Source: Oscillospiraceae bacterium (lineage in GTDB: Bacteria; Bacillota; Clostridia; Oscillospirales; Oscillospiraceae). Taken from it: 38,568 bases of DNA. Position numbers and translations under genes: made by a program. The stretch lies in the NCBI GenBank assembly GCA_020025175.1, contig JAHHSM010000008.1:1-38568 (forward strand), read 5' to 3'. Positions 1 to 8,121 of the stretch are shown here, piece by piece; positions within the stretch are counted from its first letter, which is position 1, and the number at the start of each line of letters is the position of its first letter. The notes beneath the pieces are model-generated. The model was not told where the DNA came from and did not search any database. It was given only the letters and a program-made list of their open reading frames with translations.

Positions 1-1212
1 TTTTGAGTACAGTGTAATAATATTGATTAAAATTTGCACTGCCTTGTCCATGCGCTCTGCGGTAATACATTCAGCAGTTCCGTGAAAATTGAAGCCACCG
101 GTGCCGAGATTGGGGCAGGGGAGCCCCATCCAGCTAAGCGTTGCGCCATCGGTACCACCGCGAATAGCAAGAACCTGTGGCTCCACACCAGCCTGTTTGG
201 TGGCTTCGATTGCAGTTTCTACCAGATGGAAATGGGGTTTGATTTTTTCGATCATGTTGCGGTAGCTGTCCTTGATTTGAACAGTAACCGTACCCTTACC
301 ATACTTATCATTCAGACGTTTTGCAATGTGCTGCAAGGTTTCTTTCTTATAGTCCAACTTTGCGGCATCATGGTCACGCAGGATATAATCCAGCTTTGCG
401 GTGCTGATATCGCCGTGCATATCGGTAAGGTGGTAGAATCCTTCATAGCCTTCAGTGTGTTCAGGACGATCCATGGCAGGAAGAGCAGCATGGAATTCGT
501 GAGCCACGTTGCAGGCATTGATCATGGTATCCTTGCTTTCGCCGGGATGGACGGAGAAACCCTTGATTTCAATGGATGCAGAAGCAGCGTTGAAGTTTTC
601 ATATTCGATGCCGCCTACATCACCGCCGTCAACAGTATAGGCAAAGTCTGCACCAAAAGCGGGAATAGCAAAGTGCTCTGCGCCCAGACCAACTTCTTCA
701 TCAGGGGTAAAGCCAATGCAGATTTTTCCATGAGGCGTATTGCTGCTGAGAATCTGCTCTGCCATGGTCATAATTTCAGCCACACCGGCTTTATCATCTG
801 CGCCCAGCAAAGTAGTACCATCCGAAGTGATCAGGGTTTCACCCTTCATGGACGTGAGAAAAGGAAACTTTTCCACACTGAGTACCGTGCCGCCAGGCAG
901 TGTCAAATCGGTACCATCATAGTTTTCGTGAAGCATGGGTGTTACGTTTTCACCGGAGGCATCAGGGGCGGTGTCCATATGGGCAATCAGGCCCAGAGCC
1001 GGTTTGCTTTCGTAACCCGGAGTTGCAGGAATGGAACCGTAAACATAACACTGTTCATCCACACGGGCATCGGCGATGCCGAGGGACTTGAGTTCTTCTA
1101 CCAGAATATGTGCCAGATCAAACTGGCGGGCGGTGGTGGGGGTGGTTTCGCTATCTGGATCAGAGGTGGTATATACCTTGGCGTAACGGATTAATCGTTC
1201 ATAAGCACGCAT
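1..1212 (-). CDS. pepT: Peptidase T (tripeptide aminopeptidase), 3' end cut by window edge
   Basis: Cytoplasmic M20-family zinc aminopeptidase that removes the N-terminal residue of tripeptides. The minus-strand translation starts MRAYERLIRYAKVYT and shows the family metal-site segments in order: GLIAHMDTAPD, then GADDKAGVAEI, then FTPDEEVGLGAEHF, then the AIRGGTDGA segment near the C-terminus. 404 residues are visible and the frame is still open at base 1. E. coli PepT is about 408 residues, so only a few codons are missing. The ATG at 1212 follows an AGGAAG-like site. The family call is firm; the physiological substrate range is inferred. Confidence 0.93.
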   Translation of the reverse strand, partial: MRAYERLIRYAKVYTTSDPDSETTPTTARQFDLAHILVEELKSLGIADARVDEQCYVYGSIPATPGYESKPALGLIAHMDTAPDASGENVTPMLHENYDGTDLTLPGGTVLSVEKFPFLTSMKGETLITSDGTTLLGADDKAGVAEIMTMAEQILSSNTPHGKICIGFTPDEEVGLGAEHFAIPAFGADFAYTVDGGDVGGIEYENFNAASASIEIKGFSVHPGESKDTMINACNVAHEFHAALPAMDRPEHTEGYEGFYHLTDMHGDISTAKLDYILRDHDAAKLDYKKETLQHIAKRLNDKYGKGTVTVQIKDSYRNMIEKIKPHFHLVETAIEATKQAGVEPQVLAIRGGTDGATLSWMGLPCPNLGTGGFNFHGTAECITAERMDKAVQILINIITLYSK

Positions 1213-1309
1213 TGTGCACACTTCCTTTTCTGTAAATTTTATAAAACCGATGCATCAGGGCAAGCGGATCTTCACAAATATCCCAGTTGACTGAGGTATT
1301 ATGGTTGCT

Positions 1310-1338
1310 ATTATACCCTTTGCGTAAACGAAGAGCAA
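1310..1338 (-). promoter_or_regulatory. Predicted sigma-A promoter of pepT
   Basis: Read on the minus strand: -35 TTGCTC (1338-1333), 17-bp spacer, -10 TATAAT (1315-1310). It would give a leader of roughly 90 nt before the pepT ATG. Confidence 0.6.
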
Positions 1339-1382
1339 GGGCAAAAGCGATGCTGTGACACAATGTGGCGGTGGAGAAAAGC

Positions 1383-1411
1383 TTGCGCATAGTGCTGTGC
1401 TGTGGTATGCT
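1383..1411 (+). promoter_or_regulatory. Predicted sigma-A promoter of the pyridoxal kinase gene
   Basis: TTGCGC (1383-1388), 17-bp spacer, TATGCT (1406-1411), about 40 bp before the start codon. It is divergent from the pepT promoter. Confidence 0.5.
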
Positions 1412-1450
1412 ATATCAAAGTTTTCCCATGGGGATGAGGAGTATTCAACG

Positions 1451-2293
1451 ATGATGCAAACACCGAATGTTGCTGCAATTCACGATATTTCAGGCTATGG
1501 ACGCTGTTCTTTGACGGTCGCTTTGCCGATTTTGTCCGTGATGGGTGTCCAATGCACAGTTTTACCGACGGCGTATCTTTCTGCCCATACAGCCTTTCCT
1601 GATTTTACTTTTTTGGATTTAACGCAGGAATTGAAAAAAACCATGGTCCATTGGCAGAAGTTGGGGCTGCGCTTTGACGCGGTGTACAGCGGCTTTCTGG
1701 CGAGTGTGGATCAAATCGATATCGTTTCGGACTTTATCAAAACCTTTCGGAAACCGGATGGTTTGGCGGTGGTGGATCCGGTGATGGGGGATGACGGCTG
1801 CCGCTACACGACATACACCGATGAAATGTGTGCGGCAACACGCCGCCTGGTGGAGTCTGCCGATGTGATTACGCCGAATTTGACAGAGGCGGCCTTCCTG
1901 CTGGATGTGGCTTATGATGCCCTGCCCACGGATAAGGCGGGCCTTGCGGAGCTTGCAAAGGTATTGTCCGGCGACGGCAGGCGCTCCGTTGTGCTGACGG
2001 GGGCATCTGATGGTGCGGACACCATTGGCGCCGTTGTGTACGACCGGGACAGCCAAACGGTTGATTTTGTGCTGACAGATCGAATTCCGGGGCAATACTG
2101 CGGTACAGGCGATGTATTTTCCAGCGTATTGACCGGTGGACTGGTGCGTGGGAAAACACTGGTGGAGGCTGCGCAGGTCGCTGCGCGGTTTGTGCGGGAC
2201 TGTGCGGCGCGCACTTACTGCAAAGAAAAACCCTTGCAGGAGAGTGTGGATTTTGAACCGCTGCTGTATACCATTGCGGCAGATAAATTATAA
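1451..2293 (+). CDS. pdxY: Pyridoxal/pyridoxamine kinase, PdxY-like
   Basis: Ribokinase-fold kinase that phosphorylates B6 vitamers (pyridoxal, pyridoxamine) in PLP salvage. The 280-residue protein opens with AAIHDISGYGRCSLTVALP, the family's N-terminal substrate and nucleotide segment. It continues with VVDPVMGDDG and ends with the anion-hole and catalytic-Asp motif GTGDVFSSVLTGG. The reading frame extends upstream, but ATG 1451 lies just after a GATGAGG element and begins the conserved sequence, so it is preferred. It is monocistronic, between the divergent pepT gene and a bidirectional terminator. A kinase for a related pyrimidine-like substrate cannot be excluded. Confidence 0.85.
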   Translation: MMQTPNVAAIHDISGYGRCSLTVALPILSVMGVQCTVLPTAYLSAHTAFPDFTFLDLTQELKKTMVHWQKLGLRFDAVYSGFLASVDQIDIVSDFIKTFRKPDGLAVVDPVMGDDGCRYTTYTDEMCAATRRLVESADVITPNLTEAAFLLDVAYDALPTDKAGLAELAKVLSGDGRRSVVLTGASDGADTIGAVVYDRDSQTVDFVLTDRIPGQYCGTGDVFSSVLTGGLVRGKTLVEAAQVAARFVRDCAARTYCKEKPLQESVDFEPLLYTIAADKL

Positions 2294-2300
2294 AAGGAAA

Positions 2301-2330
2301 AGCAGCAGAGATTTTCTCTGCTGCTTTTTT
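2301..2330. terminator. Bidirectional rho-independent terminator
   Basis: Stem AGCAGCAGAGA / TCTCTGCTGCT with a short T-rich loop, followed by T6 on plus and preceded by A-rich sequence. It lies between the convergent kinase and XRE-regulator genes and can serve both. Confidence 0.85.
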
Positions 2331-3610
2331 AATAGGTCCAATCGTCGGGGGAATTGCCGTAGGACCATGAGCCACTCTGCGGCCACATCAGTGCATCCTG
2401 TTCCGAATCCCAGACCAGATAATCGCCGACATGGATGGTTTCGCGGTCATATTCATCCACGACGACTGCTGCAACGGAAAGTACGTCTTCCTTGGTGATT
2501 GTGAGCTTCAAACGGGGCAGAATATAAAAGGAGCCGTTTTCAAGGTCGGAATCATTGGAGGGGGGATCGCAGGGATCTGCCCAAGAAACGAGTTCTTGAT
2601 TTTTAAAAAATCCCACACGGACAGATTTGACTTTGGCCGGGGGATTGTTTTGATTGTCTGCTGGTGCCGATGATGGGTTGTCACAAATGATGAAATATTG
2701 ACCGCCTAGGGAGAGTTTTCCACCTTTGCAGGGGGTCCATACCAGATCCCTGCAGGAAACATCCAAGGAGGGAATAGTCTGGCTGTAAAGATCATAGTAG
2801 ATTTCCAGCTGCTGGTTTTCTTTTTTTTTCACCCGTGATAAATATGACGCTTAGGATAATATTGTCCGATAAAGGGCAGGTCAGCTCGGCAGAAAATTCT
2901 TGATTTTTACCCAGTGTGCCTGTAATTTCGGTCGTTTCGCCGCTATCGCTCTGCGTTGCGCAGAAAACGGCTTCCATGCCGCTCGTATAGGTTTTGGGAA
3001 CGGCACGCAGAGAAAAGGTGACGGTGTTTTCGGAGATATTGGTGGAGAGATGAGTTGTTTCATAGCTGGCGGTGAGGTTGTTTTGGCTTTTGAGAATATC
3101 CTCCACCTGACCGGAGATGCTTTGAATGTTGTTGTTTACACTGGTCTGTACATTGGAGATCACATTTTGCAGGCTGCTGTACTGGGATTCCATCTGGTTG
3201 AGTTTTGCGTTCAGACGGAAGAAAAAAACCGCGGCAAGCAGGAGCAGCACCGCACCGATTGCCGGCATATATTTCCAACGGTGGGCAGGCTGTACCTTGG
3301 GCTGTGCGGCGATATAGCGCGCGGTGATTTCTTCTACCATTTTCAGCTGCTGTTCCGTCAGTTCATTGGTTTGCTCGGTAGGCTCGCTGGTGGGAGAGGC
3401 TTGTTCCGGCAGATCTTCTACGCCCAAAAGCCAGCCGACGGAGACGGAAAAGAGTTTGCACAGGGCAATCAGTTTATCAATTTCGGGAATGGAAGCGTCG
3501 TTCTCCCATTTATAAATAGACTGCCGCGATACCCCCAGCTTCCCTCCCAGCTCTTCCTGAGAAAAATGGTTCTGCTTGCGCAGGATCGCAATGCGTTGTC
3601 CAATGGTCAT
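2329..3610 (-). CDS. Membrane-anchored XRE-family regulator, reading frame interrupted at an A9 tract
   Basis: Starts at ATG 3610 (MTIGQRIAILRKQ) after AAGGAGG. Residues 5-60 are a clear Cro/C1 helix-turn-helix (FSQEELGGKLGVSRQSIYKWEND). A hydrophilic linker, one transmembrane segment (IGAVLLLLAAVFFF), a short coiled coil and a beta-rich extracytoplasmic domain follow. In the starting frame the protein stops at 2792 after 272 residues, with an atypical tail. Immediately after the ITGEKK segment the coding strand has nine A residues (2829-2821). Moving to the adjacent frame by skipping one base continues the same domain for about 165 residues to 2329 (KENQQLEIYYDLYS...), giving about 426 residues. 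This could be a frameshift mutation, slippage, phase variation or a sequencing error. The ligand sensed is unknown. Confidence 0.75.
2821..2829 (-). repeat. Homopolymeric A9 tract inside the XRE regulator gene
   Basis: Nine T on plus (A9 on the coding strand) exactly where the upstream and downstream halves of the regulator change frame. A tract of eight A residues would put both halves in one frame. Confidence 0.9.
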
Positions 3611-3772
3611 AGTATCGACCTCCTTCGTTTGCCAGTATAGAGAAAGAAGGGGGAACCCACCACCATCCGGGGCTTTCCTTTTTGTCAACCAGCAGTTTAC
3701 ATTTTTTGAAAGGGTATGTTTAGTATAACATTTTTAAAAAATCAGGAAACTAAAAAAAGAAGGGACTAAGAC

Positions 3773-3801
3773 TTGCGAAAAGAAAAACCCTACGATATAA
3801 T
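3773..3801 (+). promoter_or_regulatory. Predicted sigma-A promoter of the Rrf2 regulator gene
   Basis: TTGCGA (3773-3778), 17-bp spacer, TATAAT (3796-3801), 35 bp before the ATG. Confidence 0.65.
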
Positions 3802-3836
3802 AGGATATTAAACAAGAAAAATTGGAGGTATGCAGC

Positions 3837-4271
3837 ATGATGATATCCACCAAAGGTCGCTATGCCTTGCGCGTGATGACGGGACTGGCTTCTGAAGAAG
3901 AGGGTGTGTTGATTCCGCTGAAAGAGGTTGCGCAGAAAGAAGAGATTTCAGAAAAGTATTTAGAAGCGATTATCAAGGGTCTTGTAAAGGCACGATTGGT
4001 GATCGGTATGCGCGGCAAGGGCGGTGGATATCGCTTGGCAAAGCCTGTGAATGAATATACGATTCTGGAGATTTTGGAGGCAACAGAAGGATCTCTGGCG
4101 CCGGTTGCTTGTTTGGAAGCGGGACACAAGCACTGCATGCGTGCAGATCAATGCTTGACCCTGCCCATGTGGAAAGGGTTGGACCGCTTGATTCGTGATT
4201 ATTTTTCAGGCATTACACTGGCACAGTTGATGGAGCAGATGAAAGAAGAGCAAGTTGGTGGTCAGGATTAA
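3837..4271 (+). CDS. iscR: Rrf2-family transcriptional regulator, IscR-like
   Basis: 144-residue winged-helix regulator that begins MMISTKGRYALRVM, the typical Rrf2/IscR opening. It contains the recognition region EISEKYLEAIIKGLVKARLV and the wing GMRGKGGGYRLAKP. Three cysteines follow the wing at about residues 92, 100 and 106. In IscR three cysteines in this region bind a [2Fe-2S] cluster, so the protein plausibly senses Fe-S status, although spacing is wider than in E. coli IscR. GGAGG at 3824-3828 sets the start at 3837; ATG 3840 is an alternative. It sits directly upstream of iscS-iscU, which it probably controls through the dyad at 4328-4356. CymR-type cysteine control is the alternative. 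Confidence 0.85.
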   Translation: MMISTKGRYALRVMTGLASEEEGVLIPLKEVAQKEEISEKYLEAIIKGLVKARLVIGMRGKGGGYRLAKPVNEYTILEILEATEGSLAPVACLEAGHKHCMRADQCLTLPMWKGLDRLIRDYFSGITLAQLMEQMKEEQVGGQD

Positions 4272-4290
4272 AAACCGGTATAAGAGATAG

Positions 4291-4319
4291 AAAAGCGAGG
4301 TTTTGCACCTCGCTTTTTT
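4291..4319 (+). terminator. Rho-independent terminator after the Rrf2 gene
   Basis: Stem GCGAGGT / ACCTCGC with flanking A4/T6 pairing and a five-base loop. It separates the regulator from iscS, which has its own promoter. Confidence 0.85.
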
Positions 4320-4327
4320 AAAATTTT

Positions 4328-4356
4328 AATAAACCTATTGACTGAATAGGTTTATT
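4328..4356. promoter_or_regulatory. Candidate Rrf2/IscR operator: perfect 12-bp inverted repeat
   Basis: Arms AATAAACCTATT (4328-4339) and AATAGGTTTATT (4345-4356) are perfect inverted repeats separated by GACTG. The dyad covers the -35 hexamer and most of the spacer of the iscS promoter, so occupancy should block RNA polymerase. Confidence 0.7.
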
Positions 4357-4366
4357 GTGGTAATAT
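4338..4366 (+). promoter_or_regulatory. Predicted sigma-A promoter of iscS-iscU
   Basis: TTGACT (4338-4343), 17-bp spacer, TATAAT-like TAATAT (4361-4366). It overlaps the 12-bp dyad. Confidence 0.75.
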
Positions 4367-4440
4367 TCCTATAAAGATAATTGGTTTATAAAACAGGGTT
4401 ATTTAGATATGATGAATCTATATAATGAGGAGAGGTTTAT

Positions 4441-5631
4441 ATGATATATGCAGATCACGCAGCGACAACGAAGGCGAGTGCTGCTGCAAAGGCAGCCATG
4501 TTTGCATGCATGGATGAATATTGGGGCAACCCGTCCAGTTTATATAGTGTAGGACAGCGCGCAACAGAAGTTTTGCAAAATGCAAGAGCAGCAGTTGCAC
4601 AGTGCATTGGCGCAGATGCTGCAAAAGAAATTTATTTTACTGCCGGGGGAAGCGAAGCAGATAATCAGGCGATCCGCAGCGCGGCTTACTGGGGGAAGAG
4701 AAAAGGCAAAATGCACATCGTCTCTACCACCATTGAGCATCACGCAGTGCTCCATACCCTTGATCGTTTAAAGCAAGAGGGGTATGAAATTACGCTCATT
4801 CCTGTGGGTGCGGATGGCATTGTAAAAGCGGAGGATGTGGCAAATGCAATTCGGCAGGATACGGCGCTGGTTACAGTGATGTATGCCAATAATGAAATCG
4901 GTACGATTCAGCCCATTGCGGAAATCGGAAAAATCTGCCGTGAGAAGGGTGTGGTATTCCATACCGATGCAGTGCAGGCAGTGGGACATGTGCCGGTGAA
5001 TGTGAAAGAGGAGTATATCGACATGCTCTCTCTTTCCGGGCATAAATTTCATGGACCGAAAGGTGTTGGCGCATTGTATGTTCGTCAGGGTATACCGCTG
5101 CTGGCATTGGTTGAGGGCGGTGCACAGGAGCGTGGAAAACGTGCAGGTACAGAAAATCTGCCTGCCATTGTGGGTATGGCGGCTGCACTGAAAGAAGCCT
5201 GTGCAAACATGGAGAAAAATAGCACCTATCTGAAATCTTTGCGGGAGCATTTGATTACAGGCTTGGGTGAAATTTCCCACAGCGCACTCAATGGTGATGC
5301 ACAGAAGCGCCTGCCCGGCAATGTAAACTTCTGCTTTGAAGGCATTGAAGGTGAATCACTGCTGCTCCTGCTGGATGATAAGGGAATCATGGCATCATCC
5401 GGTTCTGCATGCACATCCGGTTCGTTAGATCCCAGCCATGTCCTGCTGGCAATTGGACGCCCCCATGAGGTTGCCCATGGCTCACTTCGTTTGAGCTTGG
5501 GCGAAGAAAATACCATGGAAGAAATGGATACAATTATTGAACATACAAAAGAAGTGGTTTCTTATTTGAGAGGAATTTCCCCTGTGTGGAAAGAATTGCA
5601 AAAAGGAGAAAGAAATTATGTTATACAGTGA
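4441..5631 (+). CDS. iscS: Cysteine desulfurase, IscS/NifS type
   Basis: PLP-dependent enzyme that converts cysteine to alanine and passes persulfide sulfur to the scaffold IscU. The 396-residue protein has the PLP lysine in SLSGHKFHGPKG (about Lys202), the conserved His in TTIEHHAV, and the catalytic mobile-loop cysteine in SSGSACTSGSLDPSH (about Cys324). That loop marks the group I IscS/NifS enzymes. ATG 4441 follows an AGGAGAGG site. Its 3' end overlaps iscU by 14 nt, indicating translational coupling. The context (IscR-like regulator, IscU, then a hydrogenase carrying several clusters) supports a housekeeping Fe-S role rather than tRNA thiolation. Confidence 0.95.
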   Translation: MIYADHAATTKASAAAKAAMFACMDEYWGNPSSLYSVGQRATEVLQNARAAVAQCIGADAAKEIYFTAGGSEADNQAIRSAAYWGKRKGKMHIVSTTIEHHAVLHTLDRLKQEGYEITLIPVGADGIVKAEDVANAIRQDTALVTVMYANNEIGTIQPIAEIGKICREKGVVFHTDAVQAVGHVPVNVKEEYIDMLSLSGHKFHGPKGVGALYVRQGIPLLALVEGGAQERGKRAGTENLPAIVGMAAALKEACANMEKNSTYLKSLREHLITGLGEISHSALNGDAQKRLPGNVNFCFEGIEGESLLLLLDDKGIMASSGSACTSGSLDPSHVLLAIGRPHEVAHGSLRLSLGEENTMEEMDTIIEHTKEVVSYLRGISPVWKELQKGERNYVIQ

Positions 5632-6040
5632 AAAAGTGATGGATCATTTCCGCAATCCCCGTAATGTGGGTGAAATAGAAAATGCAGATGGTGTCGGTGA
5701 AGTCGGCAACGCAAAATGCGGCGATATTATGAAGATGTTTTTGAAGATCGATGATGGTATTGTAACGGACGTAAAGTTTCAGACCTTCGGCTGCGGCAGT
5801 GCGATTGCCACAAGCTCCATGGCAACAGAAATGATTAAGGGCAAGAGCGTCGATGAAGCGTTGCAGCTTTCCAATAAAGCAGTTGTTGAGGCGTTAGACG
5901 GCCTGCCCACACATAAGATTCACTGCTCTGTTTTGGCGGAGGAGGCTGTAAAGGCAGCTGTGAAGGATTATTATGACAAAAACGGCATTGCATATGATGC
6001 ATGTATGTTCAAAGAGGCATCCTGCGAGCACTGCCACTAA
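5618..6040 (+). CDS. iscU: Fe-S cluster assembly scaffold IscU/NifU N-terminal type
   Basis: 140-residue scaffold on which [2Fe-2S] and [4Fe-4S] clusters are built from IscS sulfur. The three ligand cysteines are at about 34 (NAKCGD), 59 (FGCGSAIA) and 103 (HCSVLAEEA). The Asp after the first cysteine, typical of IscU, is present. It lacks the C-terminal thioredoxin-like Nfu domain. The last residues (CEHCH) add an extra Cys/His cluster of unknown relevance. GGAGAAAG precedes the ATG inside the end of iscS. No HscA, HscB or ferredoxin follows, so this is the reduced Clostridia-style operon. Confidence 0.94.
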   Translation: MLYSEKVMDHFRNPRNVGEIENADGVGEVGNAKCGDIMKMFLKIDDGIVTDVKFQTFGCGSAIATSSMATEMIKGKSVDEALQLSNKAVVEALDGLPTHKIHCSVLAEEAVKAAVKDYYDKNGIAYDACMFKEASCEHCH

Positions 6041-6066
6041 AACAAAGTACCACTCTATTTATGATG

Positions 6067-6114
6067 CATGCAAAAACACAGTTCCGTGTAAAAGCGGAGC
6101 TGTGTTTTTGCATG
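6067..6114. terminator. Long hairpin terminator after iscU
   Basis: Arms CATGCAAAAACACAG and CTGTGTTTTTGCATG are perfectly complementary, and TCCG/CGGA extends the stem inward around a loop of about eight bases. A5 and T5 tracts inside the stem make it a plausible terminator in either direction. Confidence 0.75.
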
Positions 6115-6135
6115 GGATATCGTAAAATTTAGCCA

Positions 6136-6164
6136 TTGAATAATGGGTGTGTTTATAGTAATAT
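6136..6164 (+). promoter_or_regulatory. Predicted sigma-A promoter of the hydrogenase operon
   Basis: TTGAAT (6136-6141), 17-bp spacer, TAATAT (6159-6164). It leaves a leader of about 120 nt before the preferred GTG start. Confidence 0.6.
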
Positions 6165-6291
6165 GTAAAAAATATACTTCTGATTTAATTCCCTAAGGCA
6201 ATAGCGCAAAGGGGTTCTGTACAGTGAAATCAATATGTCGGCTGGCGGAGTTTTAAATAGAGAAGAAAAGCAAGATAAGGGGAGAAGCCGA

Positions 6292-8121
6292 GTGGAAAAG
6301 CTATTGCTGAAGAGCGCAACGCGTGCTGAAAAGGAGATTTATGCAATCTGCAGAGAAATGGGACAAAAACTGGCATCGGATACAGAAGCGGTATGTCCCG
6401 TCGAGTTCACCGCGTCGTTGCTGCGTTTGCTTCAGAGCCGCAGCTGTGGAAAATGCGTACCTTGCCGCATTGGCTTGGGTGAACTGGCGGATCTGCTGAA
6501 TCAGGTTCTGGATGGAGAGGGGCAAACGGAAACATTGGAACAAATTGAGCAGGTGAGCCGTACAGTTTCTGTTAGTGCGGACTGCGCCATCGGGCAGGAA
6601 GCTGCCCGCATGCTCCAAGTTATGCTGCCTGCATTTCGTGAGGATTTTCTTTCCCATTTGGAGCATGGCAGATGCACTGCGCAAACGAGGTCTGTGCCTT
6701 GCATGCATGGTTGTCCTGCACATGTGGATATCCCCGGCTATATTGCCTTGATTCAAGAGGGGCGCTATGCAGATGCTGTGCGTCAAATTCGGAAGGATAA
6801 TCCATTTCCGTCGGTATGCGGTCTGGTTTGTGAGCATCCCTGTGAGCCGTACTGCCGCCGAAACGGTGTGGATGATGCTGTGAACATTCGTGGCCTCAAG
6901 CGTTACGCGGTAGACCATGCAGGAATTGTCCCTGCACCGAAAGCATTGCCATCTACCGGAAAAAAAGTGGCAATCATCGGCGCAGGTCCCTCTGGATTGA
7001 GTGCAGCATATTACTTGTCGCTCATGGGGCATCAGGTACACGTCTATGAACGCCGTAAACGTACCGGCGGTATGCTCCGCTATGGCATTCCCTGTTATCG
7101 TCTCCCGGATGCTTATCTGGATTTAGATATCAATGCAATCCTTTCAACGGGCGTTACTGTAAAAACAGGTGTGGACATTGGAACCGATTTCCCAATTCAA
7201 AAGCTTCGTGAAGAATATGATTGCGTCTATATTGCAATTGGCGCTCATACGGATAAAAAGCTGGGCATTCCCAATGAGGGGGTGCGGGGCGTGATGAGTG
7301 CAGTGGAATTTTTGGGTCATATAGGGGATCAAGGGACATTTGATTTTACAGGCAAAAATATTGTAGTTGTCGGCGGTGGAAATGTTGCGATGGACGCTGC
7401 GAGAACATCCATGCGCTTGAGGGCAAAAAGTGTAAAATGTGTGTATCGCCGACGTATCGAAGATATGACGGCACTGCCTGAGGAGGTGGAGGGTGCTGTA
7501 GCGGAGGGCTGCGAAGTGATTCCGCTGATGGCACCTGTGCGTGTGGAAGCAAATGCGCAGGATGATGTAATGGGACTTTGGGTTCAGCCGCAGATCATCA
7601 GCACAGTTCAGCGTGGTCGGCCGACACCCAGAAAGGCAAATAGGGAAGAGGAGATGATTCCGGCTGATGTGATTATTGTGGCAATCGGTCAGGACATTGA
7701 ACTTACCCCCTTTGAAGCAGCAGGTATTCCTGTGGAACGCGCCTGGTTTCGGGCAGATAGAGCCTGCCAGGTGCCCGGAGAAGCGGGCCTGTTTGTCGGT
7801 GGTGACTGTGAAAGCGGACCTGCAACGGTCATTCGTGCGGTGGAAGCCGGTAAGGTTGCGGCGGCAAATATTGATCATTATCTGGGCTTCCATACACAAC
7901 TGGATCTGGGTGTTGAGATTCCTGCGGCGTCAGTACGAATTACAGGACCGTGCGGTCGTGTGAATATGACAGAAGAATCTGCAATGGTGAGAAAAGACAC
8001 CTTTTATTTGATGGAGCGCGGCATGAGCCATGAGGAGGCAATGCAGGAATGCAGTCGCTGTCTGCGCTGTGATCACTACGGAAAAGGTGCGTTTCGCGGA
8101 GGGAGGACTCAAAAATGGTGA
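6292..8121 (+). CDS. NuoF-type Fe-S domain fused to GltD/NfnB-type NAD(P)H:FAD oxidoreductase; hydrogenase partner subunit
   Basis: Predicted electron-transfer subunit linking NAD(P)H to the downstream hydrogenase. From GTG 6292 it has 609 residues. The N-terminal 130 residues resemble the C-terminal [4Fe-4S] domain of NuoF/HydB, with SCGKCVPCR and DCAIG giving four Cys near 52, 55, 58 and 98; the FMN/NADH domain is absent. A GltD-like Fe-S region follows (CMHGCPAHVDIPGYI, then VCGLVCEHPCEPYCRR). An FAD site (IIGAGPSGLSAAYY) and a second Rossmann site (VVGGGNVAMDAAR, with VYRRR) complete it, and ECSRCLRC lies at the end. AAGGGGAG at 6277-6284 is well placed for GTG 6292; ATG 6235 is possible but has no near site. 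It overlaps the hydrogenase gene by 7 nt. Cofactor preference is inferred. Confidence 0.8.
   Translation: MEKLLLKSATRAEKEIYAICREMGQKLASDTEAVCPVEFTASLLRLLQSRSCGKCVPCRIGLGELADLLNQVLDGEGQTETLEQIEQVSRTVSVSADCAIGQEAARMLQVMLPAFREDFLSHLEHGRCTAQTRSVPCMHGCPAHVDIPGYIALIQEGRYADAVRQIRKDNPFPSVCGLVCEHPCEPYCRRNGVDDAVNIRGLKRYAVDHAGIVPAPKALPSTGKKVAIIGAGPSGLSAAYYLSLMGHQVHVYERRKRTGGMLRYGIPCYRLPDAYLDLDINAILSTGVTVKTGVDIGTDFPIQKLREEYDCVYIAIGAHTDKKLGIPNEGVRGVMSAVEFLGHIGDQGTFDFTGKNIVVVGGGNVAMDAARTSMRLRAKSVKCVYRRRIEDMTALPEEVEGAVAEGCEVIPLMAPVRVEANAQDDVMGLWVQPQIISTVQRGRPTPRKANREEEMIPADVIIVAIGQDIELTPFEAAGIPVERAWFRADRACQVPGEAGLFVGGDCESGPATVIRAVEAGKVAAANIDHYLGFHTQLDLGVEIPAASVRITGPCGRVNMTEESAMVRKDTFYLMERGMSHEEAMQECSRCLRCDHYGKGAFRGGRTQKW

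Noticed and set aside
34..1194. Long open frame (386 codons) on the plus strand
   Set aside because: It is antisense to the clear peptidase T gene; its translation has no recognisable motifs and no ribosome binding site.
2900..3640. Plus-strand open frame of 246 codons
   Set aside because: It lies opposite the XRE regulator, which has a perfect ribosome binding site and helix-turn-helix.
6235..6291. ATG 6235 as start of the hydrogenase partner gene
   Set aside because: No ribosome binding site at suitable distance and a non-conserved-looking extension; GTG 6292 has AAGGGGAG seven bases upstream.
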